Positions 25,830 to 32,849 of a stretch of 64,000 nucleotides of DNA are shown in pieces. Positions within the stretch are counted from its first letter, which is position 1; each line of letters begins with the position of its first letter. Below the pieces are notes generated by a model. That model made no database searches and had not been told where the DNA came from. It saw only the letters and a program-made list of their open reading frames with translations. Source of the DNA: Marinimicrobium locisalis (GTDB lineage: Bacteria > Pseudomonadota > Gammaproteobacteria > Pseudomonadales > Cellvibrionaceae); the NCBI RefSeq assembly GCF_039822625.1, contig NZ_JBDLLG010000002.1, positions 1 through 64,000 of the forward strand. Reading direction: 5' to 3'. Position numbers and translations under genes: made by a program.

Positions 25830-26669
25830 TTAGCCTATATCTCTGGATCCTGGTAGCTTGACAATCGTAAATCCCCGCTCTTCCAGTAGAGCCTCTTTTC
25901 CCGCACGGCTCTTGGAAAGGGCTTCAAGGCGATCATCCAGAAGTTCGCGCCAGTTATCTCGGTCTTCAGGTGCAATATAGGATTTCAGCCGCTGCTCAGC
26001 CGTTTCAATGCTTGCGGTAAAAAGATAGGAACCAGGCGCATCAGGATTCATACGCTTTCGATCTCGGCGAAACCGAATACCCAAATGTAGGCCGTTGGCG
26101 TATAGCTCCCAGCTAGGGAATTTTAACGCCATCCACTCCTCAAGGGTCGGCTTTTAGTCCAGGGGCGCAATGTAGGTGCCCCCTTCCAACAGATAGGAGA
26201 ACGCCTCCTTACCTTTAAGTCTTGGCAAGTCATGCTGGTTCCAGGGTCGCCAACCAAGAGCAACAAGCGTGTCAATAAAACGATAAAAATCGTCCCTCAC
26301 CGCCTCATGTGGTACCTCACCTCCACCCGCAAAGCCAAGATTGACAGAGCAGGAGTAAATGCCCTCCTCCGGTTTTTCTTGATCCTCAACACATTGAAGG
26401 CTAATCACATCCTTCAAAGTAAAGCCATGGTCTCCATGCTCTACTTCAACCCTCCCACGAGCCTGACTCGGCCAGCGGTGCCGATAGAAATTTAACCCTG
26501 CGGGTTGCCTTTGAACGGATGACTCTTCGGTTAAATCATTCTTTTTTAAAAATTCCTTTCCAGGCTGGCCTATTTGAATAGCAACTACTTCTGGACTCAT
26601 GAATTTGTCTCTTCTGTCACCTTCGCAGCCCCAAAGAATTAATATAGCGAGAAAAAATAGCCACTTCAT
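25830..26669 (-). pseudogene. Lipoprotein, tandem copy 2, interrupted by an in-frame stop
   Basis: A diverged paralogue of the flanking lipoproteins: lipobox LILWGC (Cys15), the conserved RQPAGLNFYxxxWP, NLGFAGGGEVPHEAVR and, near the end, APEDRDNWRELLDDR. A TAA at 26154-26156 follows IAPLD. The frame then continues without shift as KPTLEEWMALKFP to 25830. In the intact copies this position reads PLDYR, so a single-base change of a Tyr codon to TAA explains the break. The result would be a 171-residue truncated product; the 100-residue C-terminal half could only be made by readthrough or internal initiation. A sequencing error is possible but would need to hit exactly this codon. Confidence 0.85.
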
Positions 26670-26680
26670 TTCAATAGACC

Positions 26681-26825
26681 CAGCTCGTAGGTTGGCGAGG
26701 CCCAGGGCAAGCTGTTGAGCATCTCTCCCGCTGGCTCGCGCAAACTGTTCGCGTCATGTTGTTGCAGGCACGCCATGCCGTCGAAGGAGTGCTCTGGGTA
26801 GGGGGCTGTACAACCAGTGCGCCGG
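26681..26825 (-). pseudogene. Internally deleted remnant of the cargo gene
   Basis: Between lipoprotein copies 1 and 2 the minus strand encodes PYPEHSFDGMACLQQ, then NSLREPAGEMLNSLPW, joined directly to ASPTYEL. In the intact cargo gene the first part matches HPEHFFDGMACLQQ through LNSLPW. ASPTYEL occurs there about 95 residues later, after RW. The fragment is therefore an internal-deletion derivative, possibly joined at the shared tryptophan codon. It begins right after the stop of lipoprotein copy 1 with codons for PAHW and contains a frame change there. It ends just before the copy 2 start. Confidence 0.82.
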
Positions 26826-27689
26826 CTACTGCTCAACCTCTACGGGGTCCTTCGGGTGAACAACCGGGTCTTCGTAGTCCGTATCAATGGTGCCGCCGGC
26901 GTTTTTAATCTGATCTTCTTTGTTGTAGCGCTGACGCTTGAGCGTTCGTATTTCCTCTTCCCAGAGGTCAGACCACTTGTCTCGGTCCTCGGGTTTAAAT
27001 TGCCCTTTTGCAAATTGTTCCGCACTTTGAATCTTCATTACGAACAGATAGCTTCCCAAACCCTCGGGATCCATCTTCTTACTGTCCCGATGAAATTCTA
27101 TGTCAATAAAAACACCATCGGCTCGAAGCCTCCACTGGGCATCCTCCAGCGCCATCCATTCATCCATGCTTGGCCGGTAGTCTAGGGGGAAGCTGTAGAA
27201 GGTGTCGTTTTTATAGAAATTGTACGCCTCCACCCCCGTTAACCTCGGGTCAGAGTAAGCAATCACTCGGGTCCACCCCAGGGATTTCAGTTCCTCCAGA
27301 AAATCTAAAAACTCCTTTCTGACCACGTCGTGGGAGACATCGCCCCCTCCCGCGAAACCGAAATTAATAGATATATCTTCAAAGCCTCCTTCTTTACTAT
27401 CGGCATCTTCCGGACACATGATACTGAGAACATCGTCAACTTCGAACCCATACTCCCCGTGAACAAAAGCGATTGTCCCTCGATTATCCAGAGGCCAATC
27501 GTATTCATAGAAATTTAGTCCCGCCGGCTGACGGTCAACTCGAACTGACCCTCCTAGATTATTCTTTTCTACAAATTCCTTGCCCGTCATTCCAATACTG
27601 ACCGATATTTTTGAAGCCATAGTATCCCCTTCCTCTGAGCTAGAGCAGCCTAGCAATAGAACATAAAACGAAAGCAATATAAAACGCAT
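26826..27689 (-). CDS. Lipoprotein, tandem copy 1 (candidate T6SS immunity protein)
   Basis: 287-residue putative lipoprotein with lipobox LLLGC (Cys15), mature N terminus SSSEEGDTMASK, and conserved RQPAGLNFYEYDWP and FGFAGGGDVSHDVVRKEF. The C-terminal charged helix is EEEIRTLKRQRYNKEDQ. Its ATG lies two bases after the stop of the cargo candidate, with no evident ribosome-binding site, so translational coupling to the cargo is likely. This tight pairing is typical of toxin-immunity genes, and a periplasmic lipoprotein would protect against an effector acting in the periplasm. No named domain was recognised, so the immunity role remains an inference from position and duplication. Confidence 0.82.
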   Translation of the reverse strand: MRFILLSFYVLLLGCSSSEEGDTMASKISVSIGMTGKEFVEKNNLGGSVRVDRQPAGLNFYEYDWPLDNRGTIAFVHGEYGFEVDDVLSIMCPEDADSKEGGFEDISINFGFAGGGDVSHDVVRKEFLDFLEELKSLGWTRVIAYSDPRLTGVEAYNFYKNDTFYSFPLDYRPSMDEWMALEDAQWRLRADGVFIDIEFHRDSKKMDPEGLGSYLFVMKIQSAEQFAKGQFKPEDRDKWSDLWEEEIRTLKRQRYNKEDQIKNAGGTIDTDYEDPVVHPKDPVEVEQ

Positions 27690-27691
27690 AA

Positions 27692-28714
27692 TTAATACAC
27701 ATGTTTGGCGTCGGGACTATCAACCCATCGAGCGATAGTGGCTATCTCGGAACGCATATAGGATGATTTCTTTTTCATAAGGCCATCAAATTTTTTTGCA
27801 GCTTTTTCAATCCACTTCATGCGACTTTCAAAATCTTCAACCACCATGTCATCGGGAGCCACCGATTTTAGTTCCTCATCCTTAGCAGAGCACTCATGAG
27901 AGAACACCAGCTCATAGGTGGGCGAAGCCCACCTCACCCAGGAACGGCGCTGGAAGGCCGTCCAGCTACTAAACGCCGGGTCATCGTAGATCAACGGCTG
28001 CAAAATGGCGCCTTGCTCATGATCCGCGATCGCCATTAGGTGCTTCATTTGGGCCCTTTCCTGGTTCTCACGACCACCCTGCTGTTCGTAACTTCGCACA
28101 TACCTGAAGCCCTTAACCAGGTCCCCCGACGGCACAAAGTGGTCAATGACACCCAGCGATTCAGAAGACCAGGGTAGACTGTTGAGTATCTCTTTCACTG
28201 GCTCGTGCAGGCTGTTCGCATGACGTTGTTGCAGGCAAGCCATGCCATCAAAAAAATGCTCTGGATGGTTGTTATAAAACCAATGCGCCGGTGCGATGTC
28301 GCTAAAAAGCCAGAGATTGCCCTTGGCCAGGCCATTGGCGATTTTTCGGCTGTCAACTTTATCCCGCGTTAGCCAGCCGAAAAAATAGGAGCCTTGCAAT
28401 TGCCACTTATCGAGCAGGCATGCAACGGTTTTGCTGGCGAAAGCGCCCAGCGCCATCCAGTAGTAGCGGCCCCGCTTGTCGTGATCACCTCCGTCCTCGG
28501 TTTCCAGATAGAACCGGGCGTAGGTGGCGGCGATGCGTCGGGCGCGGGCGGCGTATAGGCCGATTAGCTCGTAGTCGCCGTTATCCTGCTCATCCGACAA
28601 CCGCAAGTAGGAGAATTCCTGAGCCTGAGACCATAAGAGGTCGCAGTCCACATCGATGGGACAGTACTGGTTGGGCGTATCATTGGTGCCGGTTACCGGC
28701 TGATCGTTTGGCAT
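27692..28714 (-). CDS. Candidate T6SS cargo/effector of unknown activity
   Basis: 340-residue, mostly soluble protein without signal peptide, rich in Trp and aromatic residues. Recognisable blocks are RARRIAATYARFYLE, GRYYWMALGAFASKTVACLL, KGNLWLFSDIAPAHWFYN and HPEHFFDGMACLQQRHANS. I cannot assign a family with confidence; there is a loose resemblance to proteins annotated DUF2515. It lies 15 bases after the PAAR-like DUF4150 gene, has GAGG seven bases before its ATG, and is directly followed by a lipoprotein gene. Encoded just behind adaptor and PAAR-like genes, and duplicated as fragments among the lipoproteins, it is the best effector candidate here. A catalytic motif is not obvious. Confidence 0.6.
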   Translation of the reverse strand: MPNDQPVTGTNDTPNQYCPIDVDCDLLWSQAQEFSYLRLSDEQDNGDYELIGLYAARARRIAATYARFYLETEDGGDHDKRGRYYWMALGAFASKTVACLLDKWQLQGSYFFGWLTRDKVDSRKIANGLAKGNLWLFSDIAPAHWFYNNHPEHFFDGMACLQQRHANSLHEPVKEILNSLPWSSESLGVIDHFVPSGDLVKGFRYVRSYEQQGGRENQERAQMKHLMAIADHEQGAILQPLIYDDPAFSSWTAFQRRSWVRWASPTYELVFSHECSAKDEELKSVAPDDMVVEDFESRMKWIEKAAKKFDGLMKKKSSYMRSEIATIARWVDSPDAKHVY

Positions 28715-28729
28715 AGTGCCGTCCTCAAG

Positions 28730-29389
28730 TCATCCTTCATTTTTTACTTTGACGTTTTTCCAAATAATGTGGAAGTCGATTTGCTCATCCGGCTTGGTGG
28801 AGGCCAGATCCGAGCGGCCAAAGGCATTGGTCTTTGTCTCCGCCTGAGAACTTTCGGGCTTGGCGCCCTTGGGGGTCAGGGCATAGGGAATGCCTTTCAC
28901 CGGCTGCCCCAGGGTGTCGAGGGCCTCGAAGCGCAGGGCATAGACCTCCTCCAGCTCTTTGTCTTCCACATCGATTTTGGTGGGGGCGGTGGCCATGCCC
29001 ATGTTAACGCCAATGGTGTTGGCTTTGTTCATGGTGGTGGCGTCCAGGTGGCGCACCACGCCCTCCCCTTCCACCTTTACGTCGAACGAGTAGCTGGTGA
29101 ATTCGGTTTTGTCCCCCGTGGAGCCGGATATCAACCCCTTGGCCGTGCCGGGTTGATCTCCGGAGCACTGGCTGTGGTTGGAACCGGCCAACGCCGTGGG
29201 CTGACCGCTGATAAGAACGCTACTGCTGCCCTTTTTAAGCGTGGCCGCCTGGCTGGTCACCATATAGGGAATGGGAGGCGTGCTGGACCCGATGGGCGTT
29301 TTGCACATATCCGGGGCGCCGGAGAGGGATTTGTCGCCACTGTTTTTGTGGCTAAAGCCCATGTTGTTGGCAAATACACTGTGAGACAT
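28730..29389 (-). CDS. PAAR-like DUF4150 spike-tip protein
   Basis: 219-residue protein whose first ~130 residues match the PAAR-like DUF4150 pattern: CKTPIGSSTPPIPYM, then SVLISGQPTALAGSNHS, GDQPGTAKGLISGSTGDK and SFDVKVEGEGVVRHLD. Such proteins sharpen the T6SS VgrG spike and carry effectors. The C-terminal ~80 residues (EEVYALRFEALDTLGQPV..) look like a beta-sandwich extension that could receive cargo. The ATG at 29389 has AAGGA upstream and lies one base after the preceding stop. A longer ORF from 29641 is an overlapping-frame artefact. No Hcp or VgrG gene is in the window, so it must use a spike encoded elsewhere. Confidence 0.85.
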   Translation of the reverse strand: MSHSVFANNMGFSHKNSGDKSLSGAPDMCKTPIGSSTPPIPYMVTSQAATLKKGSSSVLISGQPTALAGSNHSQCSGDQPGTAKGLISGSTGDKTEFTSYSFDVKVEGEGVVRHLDATTMNKANTIGVNMGMATAPTKIDVEDKELEEVYALRFEALDTLGQPVKGIPYALTPKGAKPESSQAETKTNAFGRSDLASTKPDEQIDFHIIWKNVKVKNEG

Positions 29390-29390
29390 A

Positions 29391-30458
29391 TTAAGTTCCT
29401 TTCTCGTCGCTAGAAGGCTGGTCGCTAGAAGGGTATTGATGGCCGGGGTAGCCCCACACCACGGCCCGAGGGCCGGAGTCCGAGGAAGCACACACCACTG
29501 TGGGGCCGGACGGCTCCGGCTCCGAGGCGGCCAACGCCAGAGCGACGGGCGCGAAGGCCGCGCCCAGGTCGCCCACATGCTCCGCGAGGCGGACCAGTTT
29601 GTGGTCGGGCGTAAAGGCCCCCTTATGGCGCAACCGGGCAAGTGTCAGCTCCCGCTGATAGTGGTGCTCACCGTTCTCCGAGCTGTAAAGGCTCGCGGCG
29701 GGTGTGGCCAGGGTTTTCACCGCCTGGCGCAGCACATTGGCCAGGGTTTCGGCGGTATAGGGCTGGCTGGAGAACAGATGACCTTGCTCAAACCCAAACT
29801 GGGGCGGAGCCAGGACAAACTGGCCGACGTTGGCTTCGGAAGGGCCGGACGCCTTCAGTAATAGAAAGCCGGCCCCCTCTCCGGGCACCATTCCGCCGAT
29901 ACTGGCATCGCCCAAGAGGCGCCACTGCTTTTTCAGGCCGCTCAAGGTACGGGCGTCGCAAAAGGTATCGATACCTCCCACTAATACATAGGGTACGTCG
30001 CCTTGGGCAAGCAATTCCATCGCGGCCCCCAGGGCGCGGAGGCCACCGGCCCGTCCCTCGGCGAAATAGCGGCTGTTGCGACGGTCCAGTTTAAGGCCCG
30101 TGGCGTTGATCAGGTGCTGGATAAACGGGGGGCTAACCCGGTTTTGCGGATAGTATTGCTCCGGCCCCGCCAAAAGCAACGGTACCGAGGTATCCGGCAG
30201 CCGGGGCGTCAGGTCCGCCAGTGCAAAGGCGGCGATTTTCAGCAAGCGAATATGCGGCGGGCTCATGCCGGGAAAAGGCGCCTTGAGTGGCACGTCCAGC
30301 ACGGCCTGGGGCACCGGCGCAAACGTCACAGGGGTTTGTTCACCAAACAGGTCACTGTGTTGAAACCCACTCATGCCCGCAGCGATGGCCGAAGCCAACA
30401 TGGCCGGATGGGCCCCCAGAGGCGTGACAAAGCTCTGATCACAGATAACCGCCGTCAC
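29391..30458 (-). CDS. Ketosynthase-fold protein of a T6SS accessory operon, nucleophile Cys absent
   Basis: 355-residue thiolase-fold protein related to beta-ketoacyl-ACP synthases: GGLRALGAAMELLAQGDVPYVLVGGID, GMVPGEGAGFLLL and HVGDLGAAFAPVALALA align with the FabF layout. Where FabF has TAC(T/S)SG with the nucleophile cysteine, this protein reads EGRAGG, so condensing activity is not expected. Similar genes occur beside DUF2169, TIGR02270 and DUF4150 genes in other T6SS cargo operons (established co-occurrence, from memory). I start at the GTG at 30458, which overlaps the upstream stop as GTGA and has GGAGG in front. Its role may be structural, for example binding effector or adaptor. Confidence 0.78.
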   Translation of the reverse strand: MTAVICDQSFVTPLGAHPAMLASAIAAGMSGFQHSDLFGEQTPVTFAPVPQAVLDVPLKAPFPGMSPPHIRLLKIAAFALADLTPRLPDTSVPLLLAGPEQYYPQNRVSPPFIQHLINATGLKLDRRNSRYFAEGRAGGLRALGAAMELLAQGDVPYVLVGGIDTFCDARTLSGLKKQWRLLGDASIGGMVPGEGAGFLLLKASGPSEANVGQFVLAPPQFGFEQGHLFSSQPYTAETLANVLRQAVKTLATPAASLYSSENGEHHYQRELTLARLRHKGAFTPDHKLVRLAEHVGDLGAAFAPVALALAASEPEPSGPTVVCASSDSGPRAVVWGYPGHQYPSSDQPSSDEKGT

Positions 30459-31690
30459 AGCCCACCTCCCGTTCCGACTGGCGCATTCAGGTTGGGGTAA
30501 GGCGCTTGCGGGGAGCTCAACGCCCACTCGATAGCCGCGGCACGGCGCTGAGGCTGCAAGCCGTCCCGCCAAATGGCCTGCAAAGGCGCGTCGGCCACCG
30601 GCACCCCCATCAGATAACGCTGGCCCGGAGTGAAGCGGTGGCGGATCCCGCCCCAGTAACGGAGGGCTTTCTCCGGGGCGGGATAGGGGCGGTGCTCATA
30701 ATCCGTTACCGCCATTACGTCAGGCTCTGGCGCGGCCGGCGGTGAGAGCTGCGTCAATTGCGCCGCCTCCAGGTCCACCCCGGTAATCAGGGTGAACGCT
30801 TCCGCGGCCTGTTTGGCCAGCTCCGGCTCCTCCATGCGGGTTAGCAGCCAGTTCACCCCTCGGGGGTCCCCCAGCGCGCCCAGCGCTCGGACCACGGCGC
30901 CATCCTGCCCGCTATTCACTAACTGATTGATCCAGTCCCAGGCCTGATTGGCCGGCGAAGCCCGAAACGCCAGGTCGATGGCCCGCCGCTGGGTGGCCTC
31001 CGGGTCGAGGACAAACGGCGCCAGCCCGGCGCAAGCGCGGGACTCCCCCAGCATCAGCGCGGACCAATGCGCCCAAAAGGCGGGCTCCCCCTCTTCTGCC
31101 ATGGCCGGCCGGAGCTCGGCGACTAAGTCAGTCCGCTTTAACTCCCCCACCAACCGCAACAGCCGGGCGTACAGATCGGGTTGTTCCCGATTGGCCGGGT
31201 CGCGCAGCAGTCGCTGTAGGTACGCCTGGGGGTCCAGTCGTCGTACGCTGCAAGCAGCCACCGCCAGGTAGCGCTCGTAGGGGTTGTCGCTGGCGATCCA
31301 GGGCTTTAACAGCGGATACACTCGCGCGCTGTTTTGCCAGCCCAAAGCCGACACTAGCCCTCGCCGGGCGTGGGGCTGGGCTTGTGACAAAGCCACTACA
31401 CGAGCAAGAGACGCCGGGTCACCGCGCTCCAACGCCAGCATGGCCAGGACGAAAAGCTCCCCGGCATCACACGTCTCTTCCGTCTCCAGGGCGCGGGCCC
31501 AAGCGATGTCCGGGCTAACGGCCAAACCGTTCAGGTGTGCGTTCATGCGCCGTTCCAGCTTGGCCCGAGTGGCCGCCGTTTGGTCGGGCTGGTGCGCGGC
31601 CCGGTCCCAGAGCAACCACAGGAAAGCGAGGTCTTCCACTTGCTGCTCGGTCACATGGGCAAAGGCCGTCAGGCGGTTGGTGGCTGGCAT
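30455..31690 (-). CDS. TIGR02270-type HEAT-repeat protein of T6SS accessory operons
   Basis: 411-residue helical-repeat protein. Successive ~30-residue helix pairs begin about residue 60 and carry HEAT-type phrases such as GLVSALGWQNSARVYPLL, ERYLAVAACSVRR and AVVRALGALGDPRGVNWLL. The C-terminal block PYPAPEKALRYWGGIRHRF with GQRYLMGVPV is characteristic of TIGR02270 proteins that accompany DUF2169/PAAR-like loci. It starts 8 bases after the DUF2169 stop, and its own stop overlaps the ketosynthase-like GTG. The likely role is as scaffold or chaperone during effector loading; the function of the family is not firmly known to me. Confidence 0.8.
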   Translation of the reverse strand: MPATNRLTAFAHVTEQQVEDLAFLWLLWDRAAHQPDQTAATRAKLERRMNAHLNGLAVSPDIAWARALETEETCDAGELFVLAMLALERGDPASLARVVALSQAQPHARRGLVSALGWQNSARVYPLLKPWIASDNPYERYLAVAACSVRRLDPQAYLQRLLRDPANREQPDLYARLLRLVGELKRTDLVAELRPAMAEEGEPAFWAHWSALMLGESRACAGLAPFVLDPEATQRRAIDLAFRASPANQAWDWINQLVNSGQDGAVVRALGALGDPRGVNWLLTRMEEPELAKQAAEAFTLITGVDLEAAQLTQLSPPAAPEPDVMAVTDYEHRPYPAPEKALRYWGGIRHRFTPGQRYLMGVPVADAPLQAIWRDGLQPQRRAAAIEWALSSPQAPYPNLNAPVGTGGGL

Positions 31691-31698
31691 CGGCGTCC

Positions 31699-32694
31699 CT
31701 ACCTCTTAAGCCCAAGTGTCAGAGAGCGCAAGCGGTGCAAGTCGTTATTGCAGACGCAGCTCGCCTGCCACGTCAGCGATAGCGTCATCCCATCGACATC
31801 GATCACCAGGGTATCCAGCACGAAGGCAAGGTCCTGCCTCGGCCGGCCGGAAAAAGCGGCCTGCCCGCCAAGTTTGACCTGGGGAAGCTCAAACGACAGC
31901 GGCCCGCCGGGGTGCATATGCTCCAGGTAAACGGGCTCACCCCCTTGCAGGTAACCGTCCCACACCCAATCCGGGTGGGCCGCCTGCTGCGCCCTGGGCT
32001 GGTAATCCAAGGGCACATAGGGGGCCCGGTTTTGTTGCCAGTGCTCGTCATAGGTGCCCCAATCCCCGAAGCGCGGTTCCCAGTATGGAGGGATAAAGCC
32101 AAACCCGGCCGGCCGGGGCTTGTCCTCGGGCCGACTGATCAGCTGGTCCGGGTATTCAATGTTGGGCAGCGGTTGGCCTTCCAACGCTTTAGCGGAAGGG
32201 GCCGGATGAAAGCCCCGGCCCACCGGATTGGCCGGGGAGCTCACCTGCACGCCGTCGGCGTTGGCTGCACGGCCCCCGTAGGCGAATTCATAGCGAATCG
32301 GCACGGACTCAAAGGGCTCCGGGGCACCGACGGCTCCCTCCCGCCAGACCCGATCACCCCATACCCGCAAGGTCTGCTCCCGGCCGGCCACTTGGGCGCG
32401 CACATCCAGTGAGCGCACCGGCTTTTTCTCCGGCGCCCAGGCGTGAGCGAGAATCGCGATATCGGTTCCCGGCTTGGGCAAGTGCACGTCACTGGGCCAC
32501 CTAAGGCTGCTTTTCCCCGGCTCACCCCAGTAAATGTCCTCATTCACGGGCTCAACTTGCTCGTCGGCAAGCGTCCAGGAAGCGCCTATATTGAACGTGG
32601 CTTTTGCGGCCAAAAACACGGCATCCTGCCCCTGTGCATTGGGCATAATATGGTAGCTGGCGGCGAAGGGGGTTTTGTTATCCAATAACGGCAT
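31699..32694 (-). CDS. DUF2169 T6SS effector adaptor
   Basis: 331-residue DUF2169 protein, first gene of the cargo operon. Family features include an N-terminal beta-rich region with VFLAAKATFNI, a central WGDRVWR and EFAYGGRA, NPVGRGFHP, the LPNIEYPDQLI block, and FGFIPPYWEPRFGDWGTYDEHW with its conserved aromatics. DUF2169 proteins are established adaptors that link a cognate effector or PAAR-like protein to VgrG. Examples include the adaptor next to Agrobacterium Tde2. The ribosome-binding site is weak. About 107 bases upstream lies a perfect CRP-type palindrome, the only evident regulatory signal for the operon. Confidence 0.87.
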   Translation of the reverse strand: MPLLDNKTPFAASYHIMPNAQGQDAVFLAAKATFNIGASWTLADEQVEPVNEDIYWGEPGKSSLRWPSDVHLPKPGTDIAILAHAWAPEKKPVRSLDVRAQVAGREQTLRVWGDRVWREGAVGAPEPFESVPIRYEFAYGGRAANADGVQVSSPANPVGRGFHPAPSAKALEGQPLPNIEYPDQLISRPEDKPRPAGFGFIPPYWEPRFGDWGTYDEHWQQNRAPYVPLDYQPRAQQAAHPDWVWDGYLQGGEPVYLEHMHPGGPLSFELPQVKLGGQAAFSGRPRQDLAFVLDTLVIDVDGMTLSLTWQASCVCNNDLHRLRSLTLGLKR

Positions 32695-32785
32695 ATTGGG
32701 GGCTCAATCCACTATCCTTATTTGTGAGGAGACTTCCAAGCTCAGGAAGTGTATTCGTCTTCCGCCACCAGCTCAATCTGCTCAC

Positions 32786-32817
32786 GCCGCACCTGTGACC
32801 CAGGTCACAGGTGCGGC
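32786..32817 (-). promoter_or_regulatory. 32-bp palindrome containing a perfect CRP/Vfr-type site
   Basis: Arms 32786-32800 and 32803-32817 are perfect 15-base inverted repeats around CA. The centre (32794-32809) is TGTGA-CCCAGG-TCACA, an exact match to the CRP consensus half-sites. It lies in the 155-base gap between dprA and the DUF2169 gene, centred about 107 bases upstream of the DUF2169 start. A two-base loop and no T-run argue against a terminator. Confidence 0.65.
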
Positions 32818-32849
32818 TGCCCCTTCATTACAAACCTTAATAGAGCTGG

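Noticed and set aside
29390..29641. N-terminal extension of the DUF4150 gene
   Set aside because: It overlaps the ketosynthase-like coding frame. The ATG at 29389 has a good ribosome-binding site and starts the conserved PAAR-like domain.
29391..30458. Fatty-acid beta-ketoacyl synthase gene
   Set aside because: No nucleophile cysteine, no ACP or other fatty-acid genes nearby, and a T6SS accessory context instead.
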